In this document: piece after piece, positions 1 through 11,255 of the stretch
Layout: each line of letters starts with the position of its first letter
Position numbering within the stretch: the stretch's first letter is position 1
From: Motacilla alba alba
Lineage: Eukaryota > Chordata > Aves > Passeriformes > Motacillidae
DNA length: 64,000 bases
Assembly (NCBI RefSeq): GCF_015832195.1
Contig: NC_052021.1
Span: 2,046,001-2,110,000 of the forward strand
Direction of reading: 5' to 3'
Position numbers and translations under genes: made by a program
Notes under the pieces: generated by a model
What the model saw: only the letters and a program-made list of their open reading frames with translations
Database searches by the model: none
What the model was told of the DNA's origin: nothing

Positions 1-2469
1 ACCAAGGTATTCAGAAGCGTCAAGATGTTGCAAGACTTGGCGCATGCCCGTTGCTTCTCACTGGCCCACTTCACTGCCCATAAACACACCATACTCCTCA
101 GCAAAATAAATGTTTATCAGAAGTGACATTTGAGTTCATCCCTAAGTGTGAGTCAGGTCCCTGCATGGCAGAGAAGGGGAAAAGGAAGACAAGTTCATTT
201 GCTGACCCGTTCAGTGCGGATGTGGAGGTCCAGGGCCGTGTCACCCATTGCCACAGATGAGCTTCTGAACAGAAATGGTTGGGAAAAGCTGGGAATAGGA
301 GAAAAAGAAGATTGTGAAGTGTGTGACTGTGCTGTGGCTATCTGAGAGTGTGTGATAAGGATTCTAGAAATAACATGGTCAGGAAAACAGCACAGCTGTA
401 TTTTCAGCAAACGATAAGGAAATAAAAGTTTCATTTGACTGAAAAGTGGCTACTTCAGATCACTTGGGCTGGGTGTGACTACCTATGAGATGTTGCTCCT
501 TGGCATTGTGTTTTTTGAGTTTAGAGGTCGCAGTGGGCTTCTCCAGTAGTGTCTTGGTGATGAGGACACAGCCCTCAAGTTTAACATAACCTATCTGGGT
601 AATTAATGACTTTGCTCCCTTCAATAGATAACCTCTGACATTCCTTCTGTCTCCACTTACTGCTAGACAGATCTGGGACAACTTTGTACAGGTTGGACAA
701 GACAAACCTCAATGGCAGCAATGACTGCACCCAGCTGTTCTCCAACCCCAGACCCTCTGCTGGGGATGGGGCCAAGGGTGGGCAGGGGGCTCACACTTGT
801 TTTGGTCTGAGGTTGTTGAATGCATAGATATGACTTGGGGAATTTTTCTGGGACTGAGCAGATGCTTTTCCATATGGTGTGTGGATGTGGTCAGGAGCTA
901 CCTGAGGCTGGAGGATCCTCTTACAGCCAACTGACCTCCCTTAATTTCCTCCATGTAGTAAAAAAATGCTGCAAGGGGAAAACATTTTGTTTCAGGTTGA
1001 CAGGGCAAAAAAATCTAAGCTTTCCTGGTCTAATCTTGATCCAGTTGCAGATCCAGACTGTGTCTGCCCGAGCAGCCTCAAACAGCCAGGGATTACACCA
1101 CAATCCCTTCCCACAGCTTTCCTGGTGGAGGTGGGCGCTTGTGTATTTTATATATTGTGACTCTCTTTATTAGACCTTTCCCATCTTCCTCTCCTCAGCT
1201 CTGATTTTCACAGTCCCCACGTGGCTGTTTTTCACTGTGCTGGCTCTCTGCTCTGGTCTTCAATATCCCTTTAAAAAAAAAAAAAGAAAAAAAGGCTGGC
1301 TGCTTTCCCTCTGCCTCCACAGTGCTTGTTTTGGTCCGGATTCTCCTTGGTCAGGTTGGGAGCCTGCGGTGCTGGAGGCGGTCAGCCATGCAAGCAGGGA
1401 AGCAGCTCAGAGGGATGCTCAATGACTTTTCCATCCCTCCCTGTGGCAGCGCTCGGGGGCAGAGGAGGGACCTGGGCTGCAGGAGGAGGCAGCTCCCAGG
1501 CACCGGCACTGGCAGTCGGAGGAAGGTTGCATAGCCCTTCCACAAACCAGTGTACCTTCTGTTGTTACAGGGGCTTGGAGGGATGGTGTGAGGCAGCTGC
1601 AAGAATTTTGGCAGTGGCCAGGAACTGAGCTTTTCTCCGGAATGTCTTTGAGGCTTTGCAAAGGAATGTCCCCTGGGCATTTCTTCTCATACAAAATTTC
1701 ACCCGCGTTTCCTATCTGCCCCGCCGTGGGGCACAGAGAAGGCTGCTTGCCCCACCCTTCATCTGCAATTGACTTCACAGGAATACCAGCAGCAGATACT
1801 GCAACTCAAAATTGTTGCTGCTGTTCCCCTTCTTGCAGGGAAGCTTGCAGGAGCCAAGGTGCAGCTGTGGCCCCAGTTGCACCCAGGGGACGTGTGCCAC
1901 TTGATGCACATACTCAGTCCAGGCATTCTGCTCTCCTTCTTGGCTGCACCCATTCTCTGCTGTCCAGACCCCTTGACACACTGGCAGCTGGTGGACGTGG
2001 CCAGTAAGAAACAGGGCTGCAGTGGGGCTGTTGGCTTCCACCCAGGATGTGACACCCAGAGCCAGTGGGGCCAGCTGATGGGAAGCGGATTTCCCACATC
2101 CCAACCTGTACCTGTCCTCACAGACAGGTGCAGAGGAAGGAAAAAATGCTGGGTAAGGCAGCAAATGAGGGGTTGGTGGGGATGGCTGGGGCAAGGGGAG
2201 GCTCCTGGGCAGTGTGGGCTGAGCCTTGGTCCTGCAGCAGACAGGCAGGATGTTGTATCCAAGTGGATGCATCCGTTTCTAACTTGGGATTTGTATCTTC
2301 TCCCCAGACATCTCTGTGGAGATGAGCCAAAAAGGGAGACAGTGCCCAAGTCCTGCCTTCTCCCCACATCCCAGCCGGGGGGCTCCATCTCTTGCCATGG
2401 CTTTTTATATTTTCTCGCTGTCATGTTTAACGTGATCTTTTTTCAGCTGGCTGGGGCTGCTTGGACAGA

Positions 2470-2662
2470 TCACAGAATCATAGATAATAGATAGATTTGA
2501 GTTGGAAGGGACCTTAAAAAGATTATCTAGTTACAGTCCTCTGCCACAGACTGGGACACCTTCTGTTAGACCAGGTTGCTCCAAGACCTGTCCAACCTGA
2601 CCTAGAACACTTCAGGGATGGGGCAGCCCCAGCTTCTCTGGGCAACCTGTGCCAGTGTCTTA
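2470..2662 (-). mobile_element. CR1 LINE 3' end fragment (antisense to the gene)
   Basis: The + strand reads as the reverse complement of the chicken-repeat-1 3' terminus: a start TCACAGAATCATAGA, then a segment resembling 'gttggaagggacctta..', 'ctgccaca-actgggacacctt', 'agaccaggttgctccaag' and 'cttctctgggcaacctgt'. These are hallmark CR1 phrases and point to a bird (or reptile). Only the terminal part is present, as is usual for 5'-truncated CR1 copies. A TAGATA-type micro-expansion lies at its beginning (about 2479-2495). Confidence 0.88.
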
Positions 2663-4979
2663 ATGCTGCTCCAGGGCTCCCATGAGATTAAAAACATGAA
2701 CACACTGGTGAGCTCCAAGAGGTGAAGGAGGTGTTTGGGATCCCTGGAGTGGGGTGAGGGTGTGGAAAGGTCAGCTCCAGCTATTTAAACACCAGCAGCC
2801 ACAAGCTGTGTCAGTGGCCTTGGCTCAGAGCCATGAGGGGGATGAGGTGGGAGGGTGCAATGGAACACCCTTGGCCCCGTGGCCTTACTGTCAGGAGGTG
2901 CATTGAACTGGTTGAAATGCTATGGTTTTGTATTTCACCCCTTTTGAGGACAGTAAGTCAGCGTGGCTTTCTATGCTGACTGTGCAAAAGGTGTTTTCCG
3001 CTTTGAAAGTGCCTCAACGCAGCTTTCTGACAAGCGCTGACAAAAAAATTGGAAAAGAGGACTTCTGTCTCAAGCAGCTGCCCCTTGCCAGAAGCTTTGG
3101 GCTCTCTGAATTGTGTTTTCCCTTGGAAGGATTAAGCCCTCGTGGCAGGGCTGACCAGAGAGCCGGGATGTGGAGGGAGCAGTGCCTGGGCTGCTGTGCT
3201 GGGCGTCCGGCAGCGCTGCAGCCACGGCAGCGCGTTGCTGTGACAGAAAATGGGGTTCTCTGGCACGCCGCCCCCCTAGCACATCTGGAAGAAAAATTGC
3301 AGTATAACCATTGCTCAAATACTACCCTCCTTTTTTCCCTGGGAATTCTATTATTCCCTGAAATTTAGATATATTCCCCCATCCACATTTTTGGGCCCTC
3401 TGGAGTATATACACACTTCAGCCTGGAAAGTTGCTCATGCGCCCTGGGCTGCTGGCTGTATTTTGGGTTGGGGTTTGTTTGGTTTAGACATACTGTTGTT
3501 TCATTTGTTTTGAAGATGCAAACCACACAATGAATTCCATGGATTCTGTGAGCAGTTATGAATAAATGGGGATGAACAATTCAGGAAAAAACCAAACAAA
3601 TAGTTTGTTTGGTCACTTAACTCTCTTTCTCTGAACATGTAGGCTGCTGTGCTCGTAACTGGAGCGGCTTGAGGAGTCACCCCAGCCTTGGCTTTTGTCA
3701 CCTGCATGTTGCCACATCCGTGGCTGAGGGACAGGAAGAGGGAGAAAGGATGTTCCTTAAACCTCTAAGCATCAACTCATCCGGCTTAGTCTGCTTTCGG
3801 GATTTAAACTGACTTTATTAAGGAGCATTTCATTGATTTTAATTAAGCTGCAGTTGTTGCCTGAGTGCAGACTAGGAGGGGCTTGTGTAAGGGAGGGCTT
3901 GTGTAAGCCATTAATACGTTTGTGAGCGTGGCCTGTGCTGCAAAATGGTTGGAGGGCTCAAAGCATCCCTGTGGTGCTACCATGCAATAGAGTTAGGATG
4001 GCAAACACCTCGGCCTTTCCCTCTTTATCCAAAATACGCTTAGAAACAGCCAAAGCATTGAAAAGGGAATGTGCCCTGGAACAGTGGTGCTCTGCAAGAG
4101 GGTGGCCTGTTTATTTACCCCCATCTACTTGTTCAGATAATTCCCCCTTGCTGTGTTCAGGCCTGCTTCCTGTACACCCCAGGGCTCCCCTCTCTGTTTT
4201 TTATATGTCTTCATATTTTGAACTTTTTATTTTTGGCTTTTTAAAAATTTTAAACTGGATGGAAGGTGGGAAGAATTTCCTCCAAAGACATGGAATTGTT
4301 ATGGGACTTTTTCTCTGGAGGCTGAGCTCTGCCCAAAGGTGCAAACAGGTGAACATTTGTATTCAGGTGTGCATGAGTCCTGGTGACACAAGCAGTAACT
4401 TTAGCGGTGCTTGTGGCCCAAATGTTATATCCTAGCCCTTGGTTGTTTGAGACAGCTGTTCCCCATGCAAAACCAGGCATAAACTAACCTATTTCTTAGG
4501 CAAAGGTATGGTGCAGAGAGAGACATTGGGGATTAAATGCATGGGAAGGAGATTTTGGAGCAGATAACCCGCCGTGAAGTGCTCCGGCCAAAGCACAGAT
4601 TGGAGCAGGAGAAAAGCGTTGTGGCTGTGCTGATTTTTATCAGGCAGTGGTCCCGGTGTGACCTTTACTGTCCATGTCTCAATAACAATCCAGTGGCACA
4701 TGGCACCCCACGTGCAGGCTGGGGCCTGACAGGTTGCCTGTGGGGCACCGGGGCGCATGTTGAGGGCTGCAGCAGGCAGCTTCTGCATGTTTGACGGGTT
4801 TGCGTACAGATGTTTGGTAGAAGTGTTTACACCATTGCGTGCCTGTGCTCACAATGTATATGGTACATATGGGCATAAATCAGCGCCTTGACAAAGCAAG
4901 GCAAAACCATCCCAGCTGGCTGAGGAAACCCGAAGAGCGCACTGCGCTGCTACTGTATGCAAGGGCTTTGATTCAGCAC

Positions 4980-5330
4980 GAGCGTGCTACCGGGGCGGAG
5001 GATTTTCCCCAGGCCTGGGCTGTGTGCACATGGCCGGGCTGGTTTGCGTCAGCCGCTGACGCACGTCCGGGCCCCGCGACGCGGGCCTCGCGTGTGCTGC
5101 CCATGCTGGCAGCTCTGCGGCGGCCCGAGGAATGAGGGTGAGCCGTACCGGCCGCCAGGCTCCACGGCCAGGCACGGCGCCCGATGGCGGCCGAGCCCCT
5201 TGCGCAAAGCGTGGGCGCCCGCCAGCCGCCGAGGAGCGCTGAAAATACCCGCGATGGGCCCAGGGAGACCTTGCAGGCGCCAAGCGGCTCCGTCCGAAGC
5301 TGCTTGCGAGGGGACTTCGCTTCGGTGCCG
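4980..5330. promoter_or_regulatory. CpG-dense island-like patch inside the 5' intron
   Basis: CpG dinucleotides are dense from about 5040 to 5330, in sharp contrast to the CpG-poor flanks. The patch contains GC-box-like and GCGC runs, a 17-nt inverted repeat at 5046-5062 and a good splice-donor match (GAGG then GTGAGC) at 5138. None of its translations resembles the type XIII cytosolic/transmembrane exon. It may be an internal promoter with a noncoding first exon, or an enhancer; the sequence alone does not decide. Confidence 0.5.
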
Positions 5331-8300
5331 ATGTTGGATGCTGCCATGGGCCCGAGGGCCATGGGGAGGTGAAAAGTGGGTTGCTGGCCTGGCCAGTGGC
5401 AGGATGGCTCGGTTTGGTGTCCCTGTGGTGGGGCAGAGAGGGGTTTCACAGTGGGATGCAGAGGCCCCTGAGGAGCCGTCCTCTCCAAGGTTTCTGCTTT
5501 CAGTGTGGTGATACCCGATTCCCTGTTGGCTTTTCCGGGCATCTGCCTACACCTTTGCCCTACGGGGACCAAGGACCAGGCTGATCCGCCGGTGCCCGAG
5601 GGTGTCCCAGGACGCAGATCAACAGGAAGAGGGGAGGGGCGGCTTTCCTTCCCCCGGATCGCCTTTCGGCCCTCGTGCCAGGCTGGGGCCGCAGGTACGC
5701 TGGTGGAACAGGGGCAGAGTCAGCCTTTAAAAGGGAGAGGTTGCATCATGCGGGGCTGGGCGGGCCCTGGGAGGCAGAAACCTCATCTGTTAAACATATA
5801 CCGCCCCCCCTCCGCCGGGGAACATTCAATCCTCTCTTTGATGGACGTCCAAGAAAATACTTCTTCCACATCCTAAACTTGTTAGCACCAGTTAATCATC
5901 TTAACCTTCTTCCCCTCCGAACACACACTCCAATGAGTTTCCCATCGCTGGCAGCTGTTAAAGACACAGTGATGCTTTTTGCGCCAGCCTTCGCAGGCGA
6001 GCGCACGGCCATTAATTATTAAAGCTCCCGGATGCCCCCCACCTGGGACAGCAGCAACCCACACCTTGTGCTGCAGCCCCTTGGAAGTGACTGCCCCATG
6101 AGTCACTTTGAGGGGGGATGCACTTGATGCAGCTCTCTCCTTCCAGGAGCTGTACCAGGTCTGTGTCCCCCTGTGCACGGTCTCTTTGACATTATGAATA
6201 CATTGTGAAGCAGAAGCCCTGGAAAATATTTGTTTGCATTCGAGTGATGCTCCAGCATCCCAGATGAACCCTGCGGAATGTCAGCAGCGTGACAATCAGA
6301 GGGGTTGGAGAGATGTGCTCACGTGTGGGGTCTGTGCCACACAGCTGGTGAGAGGAGTGGGCTGTGACATGACACCTGGTAACTGGGCATCTGCCCTTTA
6401 TTGCATCTGGCTATTTCTTCCTTTTCCAATCTGGAAACCCCTTTGTTTCCCATTGTGTGTCTTTGGTTTTCCCGTCAAAACAAAGTTGTGTTTTAGATAG
6501 AAGGTGACAGCCTGATGCATCCATCTCCCCTGCAGTGCCCAGGGCTCTGGTGGGGCAGTGATGTGCCCTACCATGGCATCTACCTCTTGCACATAAGGGA
6601 TTGGGTGGCAGCCCGCTTGCATGGGCTCCCTGGACCGATTCAACCCCTCACCCCCCAAACCAGCTCTGGGATGATTCCTGTTCTGCTTGCCCATCCTGTT
6701 CTAGCCTGGCTGCTGAGGCTCAGTGTCTGTTTCTTCCTCACGCAGTGTCTTGGGTGAGCAGCATCGCAGCCGGGCTGTGCAAGCAGGCGGTAATTAAATC
6801 AGCGTATTCCCCGGGGGGCAGCTGATTAACAGCACATGGGGGCTGAGGCACACACGGGCAGTATCAATCCATCGCTTGCCTCACTCCTCTCCCTTAGGAT
6901 GTTGGGTTTTCTTCTTTCTGCTTTTCTTTTTTTCCTTTCTTTCAAAGAGAAAATGAAGATTATATCAGCTGAACTGGAATCTGAACTGACAGAGCTTTGT
7001 GCGAGGGACTTGTTTATTATGATTTGGTGTTGCTCCGGGCAGCATGTCCGCCTCGCTGGGGACCACCCAGCTGTCCCATCCACGCCAGGCTACCCTTGCT
7101 GGGCGGCTCAGCCAGCAGCAGGTAGAGGGCCTTTTGGGAGGGCTCTTCCAGAGGCTGAACCTAGTACTGGAATGTGGCACTGGGTGGATGCAGCCAGATC
7201 CTGGTGGCTGCTCTTTTCTTGTCCTTCTCCTCTGTCATCTGCTGCTGTTGTCCCAGGGAGGAGATGTTGCTGGAGGCAACAGCAGCTGCTGGGAGTTGTG
7301 TGTTGGCCTCGTCCCTAACGGAGCTGAAGAACACAATGGGCTGGGATTTTTTTTAATCCTTTTTTTTTGTTTAGGTTTTAAATATTAGCTCCTTATTAGA
7401 GCAATTTTGGCAGCAAAGAGGGAGTTGTTATGTCTCCCAAAATGGCAGCCCTTGCCTACAGATTAACTTCCCGTTAGACCCTATGATATACAAGTGCCAC
7501 ACACATGACAGGGAGGTTGAAACCCCAAAAGCACCCACAGAGCTTACGGGTCTGTAGCACTGCCCTGGCCACAGCGAGGGAGCCACGTGTCAGCCCTCTG
7601 CTCATCGGGGAGCAGTGTACCTGCCTCTGACCCCTCTGAAACCCAGGGAGAAGCTGTGTTATTGTGAGGCTCTTTGCCCTCCCCTGTGCAATGTGATTTA
7701 ATCTGGGTTTAAAAACAGGAGGAGAGGAGAGGGGAAAATAAATGTACATTTTTTTTGAAAGGTGTAGCCTTGTGTTTATTGGTTTACCCCAAACTGATGA
7801 GTGTGGTGATCTCTTGCTTATGGATGACCTGAGTGCTTAGAGAAAATGCTTATTTTCTGGGGAAGCAGGTGGAGGTGGGGGTTATCAGGTGTGGTTGTGA
7901 ATATTTCTGTCTCTGAATTCTGAAGCCATCCTGGATAGATCCCCATGCTCTGCTATTGCACTAAACTGTATCTTAATAGGCAGGGTCCTGGAGTTTCTTG
8001 GGACGGTGATGGGAAGTGGCTCTCGGGCCCTTTAGGAAGGGAAGCTACAAAAATGTGACTCTTGGCTCGAGGGCTGGCGTGGGGCATGCGCCGCGTGGTT
8101 TGGCATGCATTCAGCCATTCCCCCCTCCTCCACATGGGTTTTCCTACGTGCCTTTCCCATGCAGCAAGCTGTTGCAGATCTTGGTTCTCACTCCTCCTCT
8201 TTGCTCTCTTCTTTTCTAGAACAGTGAGGGTTTCCTGTTTTGATAGAATTTGCCTCTTTAGCAGTGGCTGAGGAGCCTCAGCCTTTTTTTTTACCAGGTG

Positions 8301-9599
8301 TACCACACGGCCCATTTACTTTGGAGAAGCTTCTCTCTGAATATAATGCCCTTTTGCCCTCGTGCCCTGAGGGCCTTTCCTTTTGTCTGGCAGGAAGAGC
8401 TTCAGAGTAACTGATGTCTAAACTTGCTTGGTTTTCCTCCAAGTAATTTTTTTCTCTGCTCTGGGGAGAAGGGAAGGTATTTCTTGTCCATTTTCTTTGT
8501 GTTCTCTTTTCTTTTTGAGATTATAATGGGATCTCTCACTACCTTAAAAAATAACTACCTGTATACCTAAATAAGAAAAAAATCTTGCCCTCTCAAGCAA
8601 GATGGAAGTCCTGACAGAATTTAGCAAACTTACGGAGTCAAATTTGCCATGTTGGGAAGATGAGAGCATACAGGTGCCTTCCAGACCACGCTCGGCGGGA
8701 GGCAGCAGTTGGTTGGGGTTCCTTCTTTGCCTTTCCGCTTGGATGGCTCTCTCCATAGTGTGTGCTGTGCATCTGCTGCTGGCACCGGAGGCAGCAGGGA
8801 AGGGATCTGCACGCACAGTTCATGCTAGGTAAGGGAAGGGAAGGCGTGAGTGCTTTATCCCTGTAAGCCAGTGCAGGTTGTCTCCATATGTGCATGCTGC
8901 CCCAGCCTGGCTCCCACTGGGCATGGGGTAGCCAAGCCAACCTCTCCAGCTTGAGATGTGCTAAAAAGCATCAGCTAGAGTTGGCTGAATGAAAGCTCTC
9001 CTCTTCTGCTCCATAAAACACGCTGAACAAACCCACTTAGGCTCATAAACCCCATCGCATTTTTCCTTTTGAAAGGGCTAGCGTCAGCCCCACTCTCCTC
9101 CACATGCTCTGTTTGGAAACAAGGCAATGCATCAGGAAGAGCCTGAAGGAAGAATTTATGGTGTCTCTAATTAGTCAGTTTGTTCCATCCTTGAAGGAGA
9201 GGATAACGAGCGACAGGGATGCATTGCTGGCCTCTGGAGGAAGAGCACTGTGGCTAGGCTCATGTCCAACTGCTGATAGGGTAATTAGTGGTAACTGGGA
9301 GCTATCAATCATCTGGGGTGGAAAAATGTCTGGGCTAAAGGAAAGACCCTCCCAAACATTTTCATAACTCAAAAGGGTGTGAGACAGGGTCTGGAAGGGA
9401 GTACTGGCAGTCCGTGAGGTATTTGAGGAAGGAGTCTATTAAAAGATAAATTGAACACAATGGTCTTTTGTTCGTCCCTGGGTAGGTGACAGAATTTGCT
9501 GTTATAAAAGTTGCAGAGTATTTTGGAAGGAGGAAGGAAGAAGAAAAGAGTTAGCAGATGGAAAAGAGAGAAGAATAACAAAAATTAAGGGGGGGGAAA

Positions 9600-9760
9600 A
9601 GTAACAGTGCACTAGTTATTAAAATCAGCTGCTAATTGCAAAAATTATATAGGATTAAAATGAATAATGCAATTTGCCAAATGAATAAAGTGTGCCATTT
9701 GCATTTGAAGTGCACAAGCAGAGGATTTATTCAAATAATTATTAGCTGTAGTAAGATCCA
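9600..9760. promoter_or_regulatory. AT-rich block with POU octamer and E-box/homeodomain motif
   Basis: A roughly 150-nt AT-rich block contains CAGCTGCTAATTG (9626-9638), an exact octamer ATTTGCAT (9697-9704) and several ATTA/TAAT cores. It sits between ordinary intron sequences with no exon nearby. Motif clustering suggests a transcriptional element, but this is inference only. Confidence 0.25.
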
Positions 9761-10869
9761 ACTTTCTACTTTTCCCAGACAACCACATTATGAGAGAGAT
9801 TGTAATTTTCAGCAGGAAGTAAAAATGCCATGGATTTTGGTTTTTGCTTTACCCAGCCATGATTTACTTTGGCCATTTTTTCCTTGTGGTTCCTTCCTAA
9901 TTCTGCAACTCTCTGAGGAATAGGGCTTGTGCAGGGCCTGGCCAAGTGCTGAAGAAGTCAGCTCCTCGATGCAGAAACAAGAGACTCCTCTTGAACAACC
10001 AGCTGTAACTTTCAAACTGGTTTGGATCTCTCCTGAGCTTTCAGATGCCACCTTCTTATTCCTGGCATGGAAGAGGATGTGTTAAGGGATGTAAGGTGGG
10101 AGTTCCAGAGAGATTATCAAACATTTGCCAAAGGGTAGAGTTTGTTGGAGCGGTACCTTATTGAATTGGCACGTGCATCTTCAGACTAGGAGTTGAGAGG
10201 TGCTTCTGGTGCTCAGGTGTTTGAGGTGGATTTCAAAAACACAGAAGGAGCTGGGGAATTGGTGGGGTAGTGCCCCTGGAGAGCAGGAACTGGGGAAGAA
10301 GTTTAGAAAACTCAGCAGCCTGAGAGAGAAACTGTTGAAGGCACGAGTTGGAGTTGTCCCAGTGCAAAGGAGCCACAGGAAGAGAGAGCTAAAGAAAATT
10401 GTGAAGTCCTCAGCAAGGTGAAATTCAAGACAGGAGGAAAGCAAAGCTGAAATGTTTTAAAATGAATGGGTGTGCAAGATGAAAATCTGAGAGCCTACGG
10501 TGATGTGGGACTGTCAAGGACACCAAGAAAAGGCTGAAGTTGTTCCTTGTGGGTGAGCAGGAGACCCTCCTCCTCACTGGAACATGAATGCCAGTCACAC
10601 CCGACCGTGAGGACATCAGCTTCTTGAAGAAAAGAGCCCTTGAGGGCTCATGGAGAACAAGTGACATGTCAGAACATAAGGGCAAGGCAGAGGTGGTGAC
10701 AGGGAGGAACTCATTTTCCCTCAGTGAGTAAGACCCTGTGGATAAGGTAAATAGACACCGTGTCTTCTGCCTTCACCGACTTGTCTGCCATTGACTCATG
10801 CAGTGAGCTGGAGAGGCGGTTGCTGTTTGAGAATTACATTTCAAGAGGCAAAAAGGCCACTGAGGGGGA

Positions 10870-11255
10870 GCAATGAGTGCAACCAGAGGTCCAGAAAACA
10901 TGGCCTCTGCGGAGAGACTGGAAGAATTAGGTTTTGTTTAGTCTAAAGACAAGAGAAGACTGAGGAACAGGACTGCAGACATCAAATACATGAGGTAACC
11001 GCAAAAAGGAGAGAAATAAAAAAATCTCTTCTTTGAATTTGCTGTGCATCAGAGGTCATTGACTGACTTAAACAACAACACTGGAAATTTTGGGTAGTCT
11101 CTAAGAAAGATAATAAATATGGCCTTATGAATCAGGGCTTGGGTATTGCCTGAACTGGATCACTAGGGAAACATGTGGTGTCGCTATCCCCAGAGGACAG
11201 CAACAGGTTAGAGAAATATTTGCCCAAATGGGCTAGGTACAGACTTTTTATTCCT
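10870..11255 (+). mobile_element. Old diverged CR1-like LINE fragment
   Basis: Segments such as 'gagtgcaaccagaggtc', 'ggaagaattaggtttt', 'agacaagagaagactgag', 'caaatacatgagg' and, further on, 'caacaggttagagaaa' follow in order the 3' part of an old amniote CR1 subfamily as I remember it. The copy is in the same direction as the gene, has many indels and no intact reading frame. The boundaries are approximate. Confidence 0.6.

Noticed and set aside
1759..2494. Overlapping long open frames on both strands (241 and 221 codons)
   Set aside because: GC-rich sequence depleted of stops. The + frame runs into the CR1 fragment, neither shows a domain, and both strands are open at once, typical of chance.
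4839..5511. CpG-patch open frames as the N-terminal COL13A1 exon
   Set aside because: No transmembrane segment, no heptad region and no basic furin site in any frame.
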